The position numbers were made by a program, and so were the translations under genes. From assembly GCF_017876155.1 (NCBI RefSeq), contig NZ_JAGINP010000019.1, positions 120,941 through 184,940 of the forward strand: a stretch of 64,000 bases of DNA, in the 5' to 3' direction. The notes beneath the pieces are model-generated. The model was given only the letters and a program-made list of their open reading frames with translations. It did no database searches and was not told where the DNA came from. Shown here piece by piece: positions 43,186-52,139 of the stretch; positions within the stretch are counted from its first letter, which is position 1; the number at the start of each line of letters is the position of its first letter. The DNA comes from Azospirillum rugosum (lineage in GTDB: Bacteria; Pseudomonadota; Alphaproteobacteria; Azospirillales; Azospirillaceae).

Positions 43186-43908
43186 TCACGCGCGCCAGCG
43201 GGTGTGCAGGAGGATGCGCGGGATGTCCGCCGGGCGCCGGCCATCGCCCCATTGCGAGATGTCGGGAAGGGTGGACAGGCCGTGACGGCGGCCGAGCAGG
43301 CTCAGGATGCTCTGGTCGTGGCGATGGTCGCGGAACTCTGGATAGTTGGGCAGCCCGCATTCGTTGGGCGCGTCGGTGATCAGCCGGGCGTCCTGGGCGA
43401 GCGCCAGCCACTCCGCGACGAAGGCGATGGTCTCGGGCCGGCGCTCCACGACGATGAAGCTGGCGAGGATCTGCGCGGCGTCGGTGTAGGCGGGCTCGTC
43501 CAGCCCCATGACCTGGAAACAGTCGCGCTTCGTCCAGACGCGGTTGCGGTGATGGTCCTCCAGCGTGAACAGCAGGATCGGCAGGTCACGCCGCTGCCGG
43601 CACAGGTCGATGACCGGGTCGGCGCGGTGGACGAAGTGGGCGCCGCTGTCGCTGTAGAACAGGACGTCGCCGTCCTCCAGGTGGTTCCGCAGCATCATCC
43701 AGATGCCGTAGGGCTTCCACAGCCAATAGCCGGCCCCGCGCGGCTGGCTGAGGATGTGGTGGTTGCGCGCGGCGAAGTCCGCGTCGATGTGCTGGCGCCC
43801 CATCACCGCCACGTTGTCGAAGCCGCCGATCTCCAGCCCGGTCTTCGCGTTGTGCTTTTGCGCCGTCGTGAAGGCGCCGTCGGCGTAGTTGAGGAGCACG
43901 CGCTTCAT
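43186..43908 (-). CDS. Uncharacterised protein of a glycosyltransferase operon, 240 aa
   Basis: Not assigned to a named family. The sequence has features seen in GT-A-like enzymes of surface glycan loci: GAGYWLWKPYGIWMMLRNHL at about 60-80, an acidic pair DVLFYSDSGAHFVH at about 82-95 that could bind a metal-nucleotide sugar, and DHRHDQSILSLL at about 195-206. Four bases separate its stop from the start of the TPR/GT41 gene, and 36 bases separate its start from the fucosyltransferase gene. A sugar-transfer role is inferred. Confidence 0.6.
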   Translation of the reverse strand: MKRVLLNYADGAFTTAQKHNAKTGLEIGGFDNVAVMGRQHIDADFAARNHHILSQPRGAGYWLWKPYGIWMMLRNHLEDGDVLFYSDSGAHFVHRADPVIDLCRQRRDLPILLFTLEDHHRNRVWTKRDCFQVMGLDEPAYTDAAQILASFIVVERRPETIAFVAEWLALAQDARLITDAPNECGLPNYPEFRDHRHDQSILSLLGRRHGLSTLPDISQWGDGRRPADIPRILLHTRWRA

Positions 43909-43944
43909 GGGAGGTCTCTCTTCTGCCGTCTCGGGCTTCCGCCG

Positions 43945-44922
43945 TCAGAGGCGGCTTTCGATCCATTCGGCCAAGCGGAAGGCGTCGAAGTGGAACTCGT
44001 CCACGCCCAGGAAGGGAGACGTGCTCCGGTAACGGCAATAGGCGTCGTAATCGTCGTCGGCGGCAAGGATGGCCGCGCAGGCCTCCTCGTCCGAAGCGAA
44101 GCGCGACACGTCGATGAAGCTGTCCAGGGCGATCTCCCGCCCGACGTCGGAATCGCCCCAGTAGAGGGGCACCGCCCCGGCTTGGAACACGTCCAGGATC
44201 TTTTCCGTCAGGTAGCCGGGGTGCGACGCGTTTTCGAAGGCGAAGGCGAAGCGGTAGCGCGAGAAGACGCGGATCTTCGGCAGCCACCCCATCTTCACCA
44301 CGGTGCCGGTGTTGTTGAGGTGCCAGCCGACCGACTCCACGCGGCGCCGGGCCGAGAGCGCCTGGAAGAACTCGTTGCGGCGTGTGCCGTTGGGGTTTTT
44401 GTAGAGGAAGGCGCAGAACTTGCGGTCGGCGAACTCCTGCCGAGTCGGCGGGACCGGCGGCAGCACCGGGTGGCAGAAATGCGGCGTGGCGCCCTCCCGC
44501 AGATGGTCGTGGGCGTGCACGACGTAGAGCGGCAGGCGGTAATGGCGGGGGTCGTCGATGCGGTCGAACGACAGCGACATGTCGAAGCCGTCGAGCGGCG
44601 GCCGCACATTCTCGCCCGTGAAGAACAGCCAGCGTGCGGCGCGCGCCTCATGGTGCCGGCCGCCGAACACCGACACGATCGCGAGGTCGCTGTTGTCCGC
44701 GACGACGGATACGTCGAAGCGGCCGGACAGGATCGCGACGAAGAAGTTCGACGACGGGTCGAATTCCGGCCAGAAATCATGGAAGGCGACCTTGAGCCCC
44801 GGCTTCGCGCCGCGGCGGCCGAGATCGGGTCCGTGCAGCAGGAAGCGGTCCAGAAGGGCCGGATCCGGCCGGGGGGACGCCAGGAAGTCCGCCAGGAACG
44901 CGCTGGTCCGTTGATCGATCAT
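43945..44922 (-). CDS. GT10-family glycosyltransferase (alpha-1,3/4-fucosyltransferase-like)
   Basis: A 325-residue enzyme. The motif FAFENASHPGYLTEKILDVF and the following QAGAVPLYWGD at about 225-255 are the conserved GDP-fucose-binding segment of GT10 alpha-1,3-fucosyltransferases, and KFCAFLYKNPNGTRRNEFF precedes it. Bacterial members build Lewis-type or other fucosylated surface glycans. First gene of the four-gene glycan operon. No fucose or GDP-fucose synthesis gene is in the window. A fucose analogue donor is possible. Confidence 0.82.
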   Translation of the reverse strand: MIDQRTSAFLADFLASPRPDPALLDRFLLHGPDLGRRGAKPGLKVAFHDFWPEFDPSSNFFVAILSGRFDVSVVADNSDLAIVSVFGGRHHEARAARWLFFTGENVRPPLDGFDMSLSFDRIDDPRHYRLPLYVVHAHDHLREGATPHFCHPVLPPVPPTRQEFADRKFCAFLYKNPNGTRRNEFFQALSARRRVESVGWHLNNTGTVVKMGWLPKIRVFSRYRFAFAFENASHPGYLTEKILDVFQAGAVPLYWGDSDVGREIALDSFIDVSRFASDEEACAAILAADDDYDAYCRYRSTSPFLGVDEFHFDAFRLAEWIESRL

Positions 44923-45239
44923 TCCGCCCACGTCCTCCGGAGCCCTGCTGCCCGTTTGCCGTCTCTGGCCGCCGTCCCTGGCCGGACGGCGGCGACGCGC
45001 ACACGATAGGTTCGCCACCGCGCGGTGACCAGCCCAATTTTCCGGCCTAGTTGTTTGAAGACGGAACGTTGTTGGGACCCGGCGTTGGGCTATTCAGGAT
45101 TACAGCTGCTGGATCAAAGGGCATCTGGCCGCGGTCATCGGCAGAGGGGGCTGAGAGCATGCAGAAGTGTGGGGCGGTCGGGTAGACCGGCGGATCCGAG
45201 GGAGTGTAGGGTCGGAGCTTCCGGAAAGCGGACCTCCTG
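44923..45239. other. Intergenic region without a recognised gene
   Basis: Upstream of the glycan operon on one side and of the decayed pRiA4b ORF-3 gene on the other. I see no gene, hairpin with T-run or convincing promoter match here. Confidence 0.5.
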
Positions 45240-45878
45240 ATGCCCCGACAGCCTCCCGCCAAAAACTCATCGTCCGAACCGTCAAGCGATTCGATCCTTC
45301 AGGTGAAGGTCCGCCTCCTGGACGTCAGCCCGATGGTTTGGCGACGGCTTCTGGTGCCGGCCGCGTTCACCCTTGAAGACCTGCATGGTGTTCTTCAGGT
45401 GGCCATGGGCTAGGAAGGCATTCACCTCTACCGGTTCCGGATCCATGCTGTCCATTACGGCTCGTTCGAGCTGGGCGTCTCGTCGCTACGGGTCCCCTTG
45501 GATGCCTTCCGGTTCCGTAAGGGCACCAAATTCACCTACGATTACGATATGACTGCGCTCTGGCGGCATGAGGTTCGGGTCGAGGATCGTCGGGAGCCCG
45601 AGCCGGGGCGCTTTTACCCGGTCTGCATCGCTGGAGACCACACCTGTCCGCCGGAGGACTGTGGTGGGCCGGAAGGCTATGCGGACCGGCGCCGGGAAGC
45701 CGTCGGCTTCGACGCTCTGGACGACATCGCCACGATCGCGCGTCTGGTCGAGGCGGTGGTGCTCGACACGCAGACCGGCCTTCTGGATGACCCGGACACG
45801 CGCTGGGATTGGAAGAAGCGCTGTATCGCGCCAAAGCCCGCGAACCGTTTCTCGCCGACGATTTCTCCGCGGGCGTAG
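45240..45878 (+). pseudogene. Plasmid pRiA4b ORF-3-like protein, interrupted by an amber codon
   Basis: Read through one TAG (45411-45413) the frame gives SILQVKVRLLDVSPMVWRRL, LVPAAFTLEDLHGVLQVAMG, stop, then EGIHLYRFRIHAVHYGSFEL, TYDYDMTALWRHEVRVED and CIAGDHTCPPEDCGGPEGYA, a full IS1096-TnpR/pRiA4b ORF-3 fold. Relatives read MGWEGIHLY, so the TAG is a TGG mutation. Its last 20-25 codons run into antitoxin sequence of the opposite strand and do not look like the family C-terminus, so the 3' end is also lost. Plasmid- or transposon-borne accessory gene. Confidence 0.75.
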
Positions 45879-46075
45879 CGCGCGGCGTCGGGCTCGGCGA
45901 GCAGGATGGCCATGCGGGCCTCGGCGTCGTCGGCGCTGCGGACCCGGCGGGCGCGCAGGCGCTGCGCCTCGCGGCGCAGCAGCTCCGGGACGATCTGCGA
46001 GGTGCCCTTGCCGGTGGCCGCCTTCAGCTCGGCCAGCAGGACGTCCGCCTCGCCGTTCTTGATGTTGATCGGCAC
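45677..46075 (-). pseudogene. VapB/Rv0623-type antitoxin fragment, no toxin
   Basis: Residues 1 to about 80 (start MPINIKNGEADVLLAELKAA, then GKGTSQIVPELLRREAQRLR) match PSK/VapB antitoxins that start M-P-I-N-I-K-N. The rest is antisense of the pRiA4b ORF-3 remnant, so the authentic C-terminal toxin-binding part is missing and the junction lies near 45815-45840. GTG start. The toxin gene normally downstream is absent. A broken toxin-antitoxin module. Confidence 0.65.
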
Positions 46076-46153
46076 CGGCGAATCCTGCGGAAAAGGGAAT
46101 GCGTTTCTGCAGAATCCTAGGCGGTTTCGCGCGTGGCGGCAAGGCCGCCAGCG

Positions 46154-46173
46154 CCGATAAGCGCCCTTATCGG
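46154..46173. repeat. Perfect inverted repeat, possible recombination site
   Basis: CCGATAAG, CGCC, CTTATCGG, followed by CATAAT. Eight-bp perfect arms with a four-base centre just behind the antitoxin remnant and close to other mobile debris. The shape fits a core site for a site-specific recombinase. No recombinase gene is present. The rest of the gap to 46449 has no gene that I can support. Confidence 0.4.
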
Positions 46174-46449
46174 CATAATGGGAAAAGAGCCACGCAACTA
46201 GCAGAAGTTATTCCATCGAACAGTATCATCACGACGGCACCATGTTGAAATACCTGGATTTTCCATCGGGAACACGGGGCCGGACCGCACCCGGAAAGTT
46301 CCGGGGCCGCCCTGCCCTTTCCTCAAGCCGATCGACGGTCAGGAACCAGTCCAAAGCTTCTCAGCGCCCCGCGGATCAGCACCGAATCGCTCCGTCCGTT
46401 CCGACGTCAGCGCGTGCCACGACATGGTCAGCGGTTTGTTCGGACGGAG

Positions 46450-48870
46450 CTACCGTGTCGGGGAAAAGAGGATGACATGCTCGTGCCGGTCCGGTTGCTT
46501 GGCCGTGTACATGGCCGTGTCGGCGGCGGCGAGCAGCGCACCGGCGTCTCGCGCGTGTTGTGGGTAGAGCGCCACCCCGATGCTGGCGCCGACGTGGACG
46601 TCCTGGTCGGCAATGCGGATCGGATGCGCGAGCGCCTCGACGATCTTGTCCGCCACCGCACGCGCGTCGTCCTCGCCATGCACCTGCTCCAGGATGGCGG
46701 CAAACTCGTCCCCGCCCATTCGGGCGACGGTGTCGGCCTTGCGCAGGCAAGTCACGATGCGGTCCGCGGAGACACGCAGGACCACGTCACCGGCCGAGTG
46801 CCCCAGGGTGTCGTTCACGGCCTTGAACTTGTCGAGATCGATGAAGAGGAGGGCGACAGTCCCTTGCGAACGGTCTGCGCGCGCGAGCGCCGTCGTCAGG
46901 CGATCGAAGAATAGGCGCCGATTGGGCAAACCGGTCAGGGCGTCGTGGTGGGCCAGATGGTCCTTTTCGGCCTCGCTCCGGCGCAGCCTTTCCTCCGCCG
47001 CCTTGCGCTCGGTGATGTCCCGGCCGATGCCGACCAGCCCCAGCAACTCACCGCCGTCGTCGCGAATGGGGGCTTTCAGCATCTCCACGCAGAGGGTGCT
47101 GCCGTCCGGTTGCGGGACGAACTCCTCGTTCCGGCAAGGCCGGTCCTCGGCATACACCGCCGCGTCGGTGCGACGGATATCTTCCACCAGCTCGGCAGGC
47201 CAATGCTCGTGACACAGCGTCCCGACCATGGCGTCCGGTGTTTTGCCCTGCCAGGCCGCGAAGGCGCGGTTGACCTTGCGGAGCACGCCGTCACGGTCCT
47301 TGAAGAACACCGCGTCCGGAATGGCATCGATGATCCCCTGAAGAAGGGCGCGCTGCCGTTTCAACTGATCCTCGGACTGCCGGCGCTCCGTGATGTCCCG
47401 GGAAATGCCGACGACGCCCAACACCGTCCCGTCCCGGTCGCGGCAGGCCGCCTTGGCGGTCTCCACCAGGACCCGACGGCCGTCGGGGTAGGTGAACCAT
47501 TCCTCGGTGCGCGAAAACCCCTTCTCCATGGCGAGACGGTCGGTGCGCCACCGCCGCTCGGCCGTGTCCGCGTCGAACAAGTCGCGGTCCGTTCGGCCCA
47601 TGGCGCGTTCCATCGGGTGCCCCGCGTATTCCAGCGCGGCGCGATTGCAGTTCAGGTACGTGCCGTCGGTGTCCTTGAAGAACACGATGTCCGGCATCGA
47701 CTCGATCAGGCTCTGCAGCATGACCCGTTCCCGATGGAGCGCTTCCGTGACCGCCCGATGATCGGTCACGTCCTGCAGCAGCCAAACCTCGCCATGCTCC
47801 GCGAACACCGCCGAGAACAACACCCAGCGCAAGGCTCCGTCCTTGCGAAGGATGGGAAGCTCGACCGACACGGGCGCTCCGCTTGCCCGGGCGGCATCGT
47901 AGCGACGGCGAATATCCTCGTGATCCTTCGGAAAAGCCACGCGGCACCAGACATCGAGCGAAGGCACCTCGTCGCGTGCGTAGCCTGTGATGCTTTCGGC
48001 GGCACGGTTCAGAAAGACCGCTTCTCCTTCCACGTAAGCGGCCCCGGCGGGAAGAAGCTCGACCATGCGGGCAAGGCGACGCTCCGAGGCCCTCACCGCC
48101 TGTTCCGCCCGGACCTGCTCCGTCACGTCGCGTTCGTTCATCAAGACAACCAAGGCACCGGACACCGGATCGGTCGTGATCCGGGCATCCACCCCATGCC
48201 ACTTGCGTCCGCCACGCGTCACGACCTCCACGAACCGGCTGAACGTGTCGCCGCGATCCAAGGCGTCCAGCAGAGCCCGCCGGTCCGCCTCATGCAGGAA
48301 ATGCGACGCCAGACGGTCCCCTTCTCCCCCCAGGCCGACCGGCCCGAACGCCTTCTGAGCCGCGGGGTTGCGCATGAGCGGCGTGCCGTCGCGTGTGAAC
48401 AAGGAGATTTTAACCGACGTGTGATGCAGCGCCTCGACGCCCCGCAGCGTGGACGGGTCGACGGGCTGGTCGATGATGACCGCCTCGTGCAGCATGCCCA
48501 GCCGCCCGTCGGGCAGAACCATGCCGGTGCGGCGCACCCGCGCGGTAACCGGCTGCCCGTTGGGGTAGAACGTCCATTGATCGATGACCGGTTCCCCGGC
48601 GGCCAGTTGCCTGGCCAGCGTTGCCAAGCGGGTCCGCGTGGCGTCAGACATGTCGGTGAAATCGCGGTTCAGGAATTCCTGAAGAGTGGACGCCCCCCAC
48701 AGGTCGAGCGCTGCTCGGTTGGCCCAGACCATGCGTGCGCTTTCGCTGTCGAACAGCCACACCGGCATCCACAAAGTCTCAAGAAGTGGAAGGTCCGCAA
48801 ACGTCAGGGAGCGGCTGGACGTTTGGACATGCCGAGTCGAAAGATCGCTCGAATGGGCGTGGTGGTGCAT
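46450..48870 (-). CDS. Multi-PAS diguanylate cyclase
   Basis: An 806-residue soluble signalling protein. About five PAS domains lie in series (residues about 30-140, 150-260, 275-385, 395-515, 520-640), several ending in the PAC signature (GVVGISRDITERR, GLVGIGRDITERK). A GGDEF domain follows (about 645-800) with an intact ARMGGDEFAAIL active site, so it should make cyclic di-GMP. No EAL domain or membrane helix. It probably senses small ligands or redox state in the cytoplasm. Isolated gene; long gaps on both sides. Confidence 0.88.
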   Translation of the reverse strand: MHHHAHSSDLSTRHVQTSSRSLTFADLPLLETLWMPVWLFDSESARMVWANRAALDLWGASTLQEFLNRDFTDMSDATRTRLATLARQLAAGEPVIDQWTFYPNGQPVTARVRRTGMVLPDGRLGMLHEAVIIDQPVDPSTLRGVEALHHTSVKISLFTRDGTPLMRNPAAQKAFGPVGLGGEGDRLASHFLHEADRRALLDALDRGDTFSRFVEVVTRGGRKWHGVDARITTDPVSGALVVLMNERDVTEQVRAEQAVRASERRLARMVELLPAGAAYVEGEAVFLNRAAESITGYARDEVPSLDVWCRVAFPKDHEDIRRRYDAARASGAPVSVELPILRKDGALRWVLFSAVFAEHGEVWLLQDVTDHRAVTEALHRERVMLQSLIESMPDIVFFKDTDGTYLNCNRAALEYAGHPMERAMGRTDRDLFDADTAERRWRTDRLAMEKGFSRTEEWFTYPDGRRVLVETAKAACRDRDGTVLGVVGISRDITERRQSEDQLKRQRALLQGIIDAIPDAVFFKDRDGVLRKVNRAFAAWQGKTPDAMVGTLCHEHWPAELVEDIRRTDAAVYAEDRPCRNEEFVPQPDGSTLCVEMLKAPIRDDGGELLGLVGIGRDITERKAAEERLRRSEAEKDHLAHHDALTGLPNRRLFFDRLTTALARADRSQGTVALLFIDLDKFKAVNDTLGHSAGDVVLRVSADRIVTCLRKADTVARMGGDEFAAILEQVHGEDDARAVADKIVEALAHPIRIADQDVHVGASIGVALYPQHARDAGALLAAADTAMYTAKQPDRHEHVILFSPTR

Positions 48871-49542
48871 TTTGGAAGCTCAACGCGTCGGCATTGGCGC
48901 GGCATGTGGAAAGCCGAGCTTCTTGTCAGCTTACTCGTCACGGATTGTGCCCGTCCAGCCGGAAGAACGTCGTATTCGCAGAATAAGATTGCAAGCGAAG
49001 CGTGCGCGGCAAACATTTGTTCCATTGCTCCGAAACATTAGGCCGTCTATCGCGAGTGGCTTCATGTTTCCGATGAAACATTAGGTACGCTACAGATTAA
49101 AGGTCCTGGCATTTTCATGCACTCTGATCGGCCGCGGATTTCAGAAGTCATGACCCAGGAGGGCGAGCGCGCGGCCTGAGCGATCGCCTGCGGCTATTTG
49201 TCGTAGAACGTTCCATAGAAATACCGGCATCAATGCGCTAAAAGTTCAAAAGAATTTGATGCAAATGTTGAATATGCGTCCGAAACCGTTGCCTTGCAGC
49301 AATCAAGGCTGCGCCGATCAGAGTGTTTCATGCTGCGGAAGGGTCTGACTTGCTGAGCAACGTGAAGTTCCGGGCCAAAATCCTGCCGGCGTCGACCGTC
49401 ATGTTGATCGGCATGGCGCTGAAATCCAACGTTGCGTTGTACGACAGCGCAAAGGATGAGGAATTCAGTGAGGCGTAACGCTGCGTGGCGAAAAAGGGCC
49501 GCTGCCTTCATGCCTGACGACCATTGATGAGCGTAGACCACC
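48871..49542. other. 672-bp region between two cyclic-di-GMP genes
   Basis: AT-richer than its surroundings, especially 48980-49320. It carries the promoters of the multi-PAS cyclase and probably of the GGDEF-EAL gene. The only coding trace is the short chemoreceptor-like segment at 49350-49478. Confidence 0.5.
49350..49478 (+). pseudogene. Possible chemoreceptor N-terminal scrap, 42 codons
   Basis: TTG-initiated frame reading LSNVKFRAKILPASTVMLIG and ending YDSAKDEEFSEA before TAA. The opening N-V-K-x-R-x-K-I-L with a hydrophobic run resembles the start of methyl-accepting chemotaxis proteins, but the sequence ends before any ligand or signalling domain. Weak call based on residue pattern alone. 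Confidence 0.3.
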
Positions 49543-51981
49543 GTGACCTTCTTTCAGAACCGCAGCCTGAAGCTGAAGCTGACTCTCGGCGCCACCCTGC
49601 TGGGCGGCCTGCTGCTGCTGGCGCAGTCGGTTCTGCAGTTCTACTCGCTGCGCAGTGAGGTTCTGGAGCGGATCGAAATCCAGCAGTTCGATCTTTTGTC
49701 CGAACTGTCCGCCCGTCTGGACAACGAGTTTGCCCAGCGGCTGCTGGCTTTGGCTCAGGCGGGCACGGTGGTCCCGCGGTCGATGCTGTCCGACCCGGCG
49801 GCGCTGGAGCGTCACTTGCGGGAGGAGACCGCCCTGCTCAGCCTGGTGGACGACCTGTACATCTTCGACGCCAACGGCAGGCTGCTGGTGGACTGGCCGG
49901 AGAAGCCCGGACGGCGCGGCCTCGACATGAGCAGCCGCGACTACATCCAGCAGGTGCGCGCGACCCTGCGCCCGACCATATCCCGGCCGATCCTTGGCAA
50001 GGCGACACGCCAGCCGATCATCGTGCTCGCCGCCCCCGTTCTCGACGCCGACGGCCGCTTGTTCGGGATCATCGGCGGGGTATTGAACCTCCACAAACCG
50101 AACCTGCTCGGGTTGCTGTCGGACCGTCGCGTGGGGCAAAGCGGCTATTACTACCTGGTGACCGAGGACCGCACCACGGTCATTCACCCGGACAAAAGCC
50201 GCATCATGCAGCCGATCGCCAGCCCTGGTGTGAACCCCCAGCTGGACCGGGCCTTGGAAGGATTCGAGGGAACCGGCGAAGGGGTGAACAGCCGGGGGCT
50301 CAAGGGGCTGTTCACGTTCAAGAGGCTTGAAACCACCCGCTGGATCCTGGCTTCGGTCATCCCGGCCGAAGAGGCCTTCAGCCCGATCCGCACCATTCAG
50401 CAACGCATGATCGTCACCACCGTGCTGTTGATCCTGGTGGTGACTCCGCTGCTGTGGGGGTCCGCCCAGCGCTTGCTCAAACCGCTGGAGGATCTGGCCG
50501 AAGCGATGCGCGAGCGCGCCGCGCGGATGCGCCGGCGCGAGCCGACGACGGCGGTGGACAAGGGGGGCAGTTCGGAGATCCGCACCGTCGCCTCCGCCTT
50601 CAACGAATTCCTCGAAGCCCGCAACCAGGCCGAGCAGGCCTTGCAGCGTCTGGCGCACCACGACGCCCTGACCGGCCTGCCCAACCGCATTCTGCTGGCC
50701 GACCGCATGGAACAGGCGCTGATCCATGCCAAGCGCACCGGCCGGACGGTGGCCGTGGGCTATCTGGACCTGGATGGGTTCAAGCCGATCAACGACCGCT
50801 TTGGCCATCACATCGGCGACATTCTGTTGCAGGAGCTGGCCAAGCGCATGAGCGACGTGATCCGGGCGGACGACACGCTGGCACGCCTGGGCGGTGACGA
50901 GTTCGTCGTGCTTCTGCCCGGCCTGGACGGGCTGGAGCAATGCCACATCTGCCTGAACCGCCTGCTCGCGGTCATCCGTCAACCCATCAGCATTCCCGAA
51001 CTGGCCGAACCCTTGACCGTCACCGCCTCGATCGGCGTGACGCTTTATCCGCTCGACGGCGCCGACCCCGATACCCTGCTGCGTCACGCCGACCACGCCA
51101 TGTACCAGGCCAAGAGCGCGGGGCGGAACGGCTATCGGCTGTACGATCCGGACGAGGACCTGAACCAGGCCGCCGGGCAGGCCAACCGCGACCGCATCCG
51201 TGCGGCCCTGCGATCCGGTCAGTTCGAACTTCATTACCAGCCCAAGGTCAACATGCGCCAGGGCACCGTCGTCGGCGCCGAGGCCCTGATCCGCTGGAAC
51301 CATCCCGATCAGGGCTTCCTGCCGCCCGGTGAATTCCTGCCGCTGATCGAGAGCGCCAACCTGGACGTGGAGGTCGGCGAGTGGGTGATTCGCGTCGCCC
51401 TGGCCCAGATCGCCGCCTGGCAGGCGGAGGGCCACGCCATCCCGGTCAGCGTCAACATCGCGGCCTCGCACCTGCTGCAGCCGGATTTTCCGACACGGCT
51501 GGCGGCGATGCTGGCCGAACACCCGTCGGTATCGCCGCGGATGTTGCAGATCGAGGTGGTGGAAACGGCGGCGCTGGAGGACATCACCCACGCCAAGCGA
51601 ACCCTGGACGCCTGCCGGCGCTTAGGCGTCAGCGGCGCGCTGGACGATTTCGGCACCGGCTACTCCTCGCTGACCTATCTGCGCCACCTGCCCGTCGATA
51701 CGCTGAAGATCGACCAATCCTTCATCCGCCACCTGGAGGACGATGCCGATGACCTGACCATCGTGAAGAGCATCATCGTCCTGGCCCAGGGGCTGGGCCG
51801 CACCGTGGTGGCCGAAGGCGTGGAAAAGGTCGAGCACGGCACCATTCTGATGGCGCTGCATTGCGATCTTGCCCAGGGCTACGCCATCGCCCGTCCCATG
51901 CCAGCCTCCGCTTTCCTGCCGTGGGTGCGTGGCTGGACACCCGACACCGCATGGTGCATGGCCACGACCGTTGCGCGCTGA
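49543..51981 (+). CDS. Cache-sensor GGDEF-EAL cyclic-di-GMP protein
   Basis: An 812-residue inner-membrane protein. Helix one (about 9-30), a periplasmic dCache/PDC sensor (about 35-285, with YIFDANGRLLVDWPEK and GQSGYYYLVTEDRTTVIHPD), helix two (about 288-308) and a HAMP-like linker lead to GGDEF (about 360-530, motif RLGGDEFVVLL) and EAL (about 550-800, GAEALIRWNHP, DDFGTGYSSL, EGVE). Both active sites look intact, so it may make and degrade cyclic di-GMP according to an external ligand. GTG start at 49543. Confidence 0.88.
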   Translation: MTFFQNRSLKLKLTLGATLLGGLLLLAQSVLQFYSLRSEVLERIEIQQFDLLSELSARLDNEFAQRLLALAQAGTVVPRSMLSDPAALERHLREETALLSLVDDLYIFDANGRLLVDWPEKPGRRGLDMSSRDYIQQVRATLRPTISRPILGKATRQPIIVLAAPVLDADGRLFGIIGGVLNLHKPNLLGLLSDRRVGQSGYYYLVTEDRTTVIHPDKSRIMQPIASPGVNPQLDRALEGFEGTGEGVNSRGLKGLFTFKRLETTRWILASVIPAEEAFSPIRTIQQRMIVTTVLLILVVTPLLWGSAQRLLKPLEDLAEAMRERAARMRRREPTTAVDKGGSSEIRTVASAFNEFLEARNQAEQALQRLAHHDALTGLPNRILLADRMEQALIHAKRTGRTVAVGYLDLDGFKPINDRFGHHIGDILLQELAKRMSDVIRADDTLARLGGDEFVVLLPGLDGLEQCHICLNRLLAVIRQPISIPELAEPLTVTASIGVTLYPLDGADPDTLLRHADHAMYQAKSAGRNGYRLYDPDEDLNQAAGQANRDRIRAALRSGQFELHYQPKVNMRQGTVVGAEALIRWNHPDQGFLPPGEFLPLIESANLDVEVGEWVIRVALAQIAAWQAEGHAIPVSVNIAASHLLQPDFPTRLAAMLAEHPSVSPRMLQIEVVETAALEDITHAKRTLDACRRLGVSGALDDFGTGYSSLTYLRHLPVDTLKIDQSFIRHLEDDADDLTIVKSIIVLAQGLGRTVVAEGVEKVEHGTILMALHCDLAQGYAIARPMPASAFLPWVRGWTPDTAWCMATTVAR

Positions 51982-52139
51982 TGCCCCCATTCCCAACGCG
52001 ATGGTCGCCCTGCCCCGCGCGCCCCAACCAGAGGATGACCACGGCATAGCGGGTGCTGCACACAAAGAAGCACGTCGGTTGACTGTGTCATCAACATCGC
52101 TCATGGTGGCCCGGCTTCAAACCCGAGCGAGCACCACCG

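Noticed and set aside
40506..43379. Long plus-strand open frame opposite the TPR/GT41-like gene (about 950 codons)
   Set aside because: Arg/Gly/Pro-rich shadow caused by high GC; the minus strand has clear TPR repeats and GT41 motifs.
45411..45413. TAG as a recoded (pyrrolysine or readthrough) codon in the pRiA4b ORF-3-like gene
   Set aside because: No recoding gene or element is seen, the 3' end of the gene is also lost, and the surroundings are mobile debris, so simple mutation is more likely.
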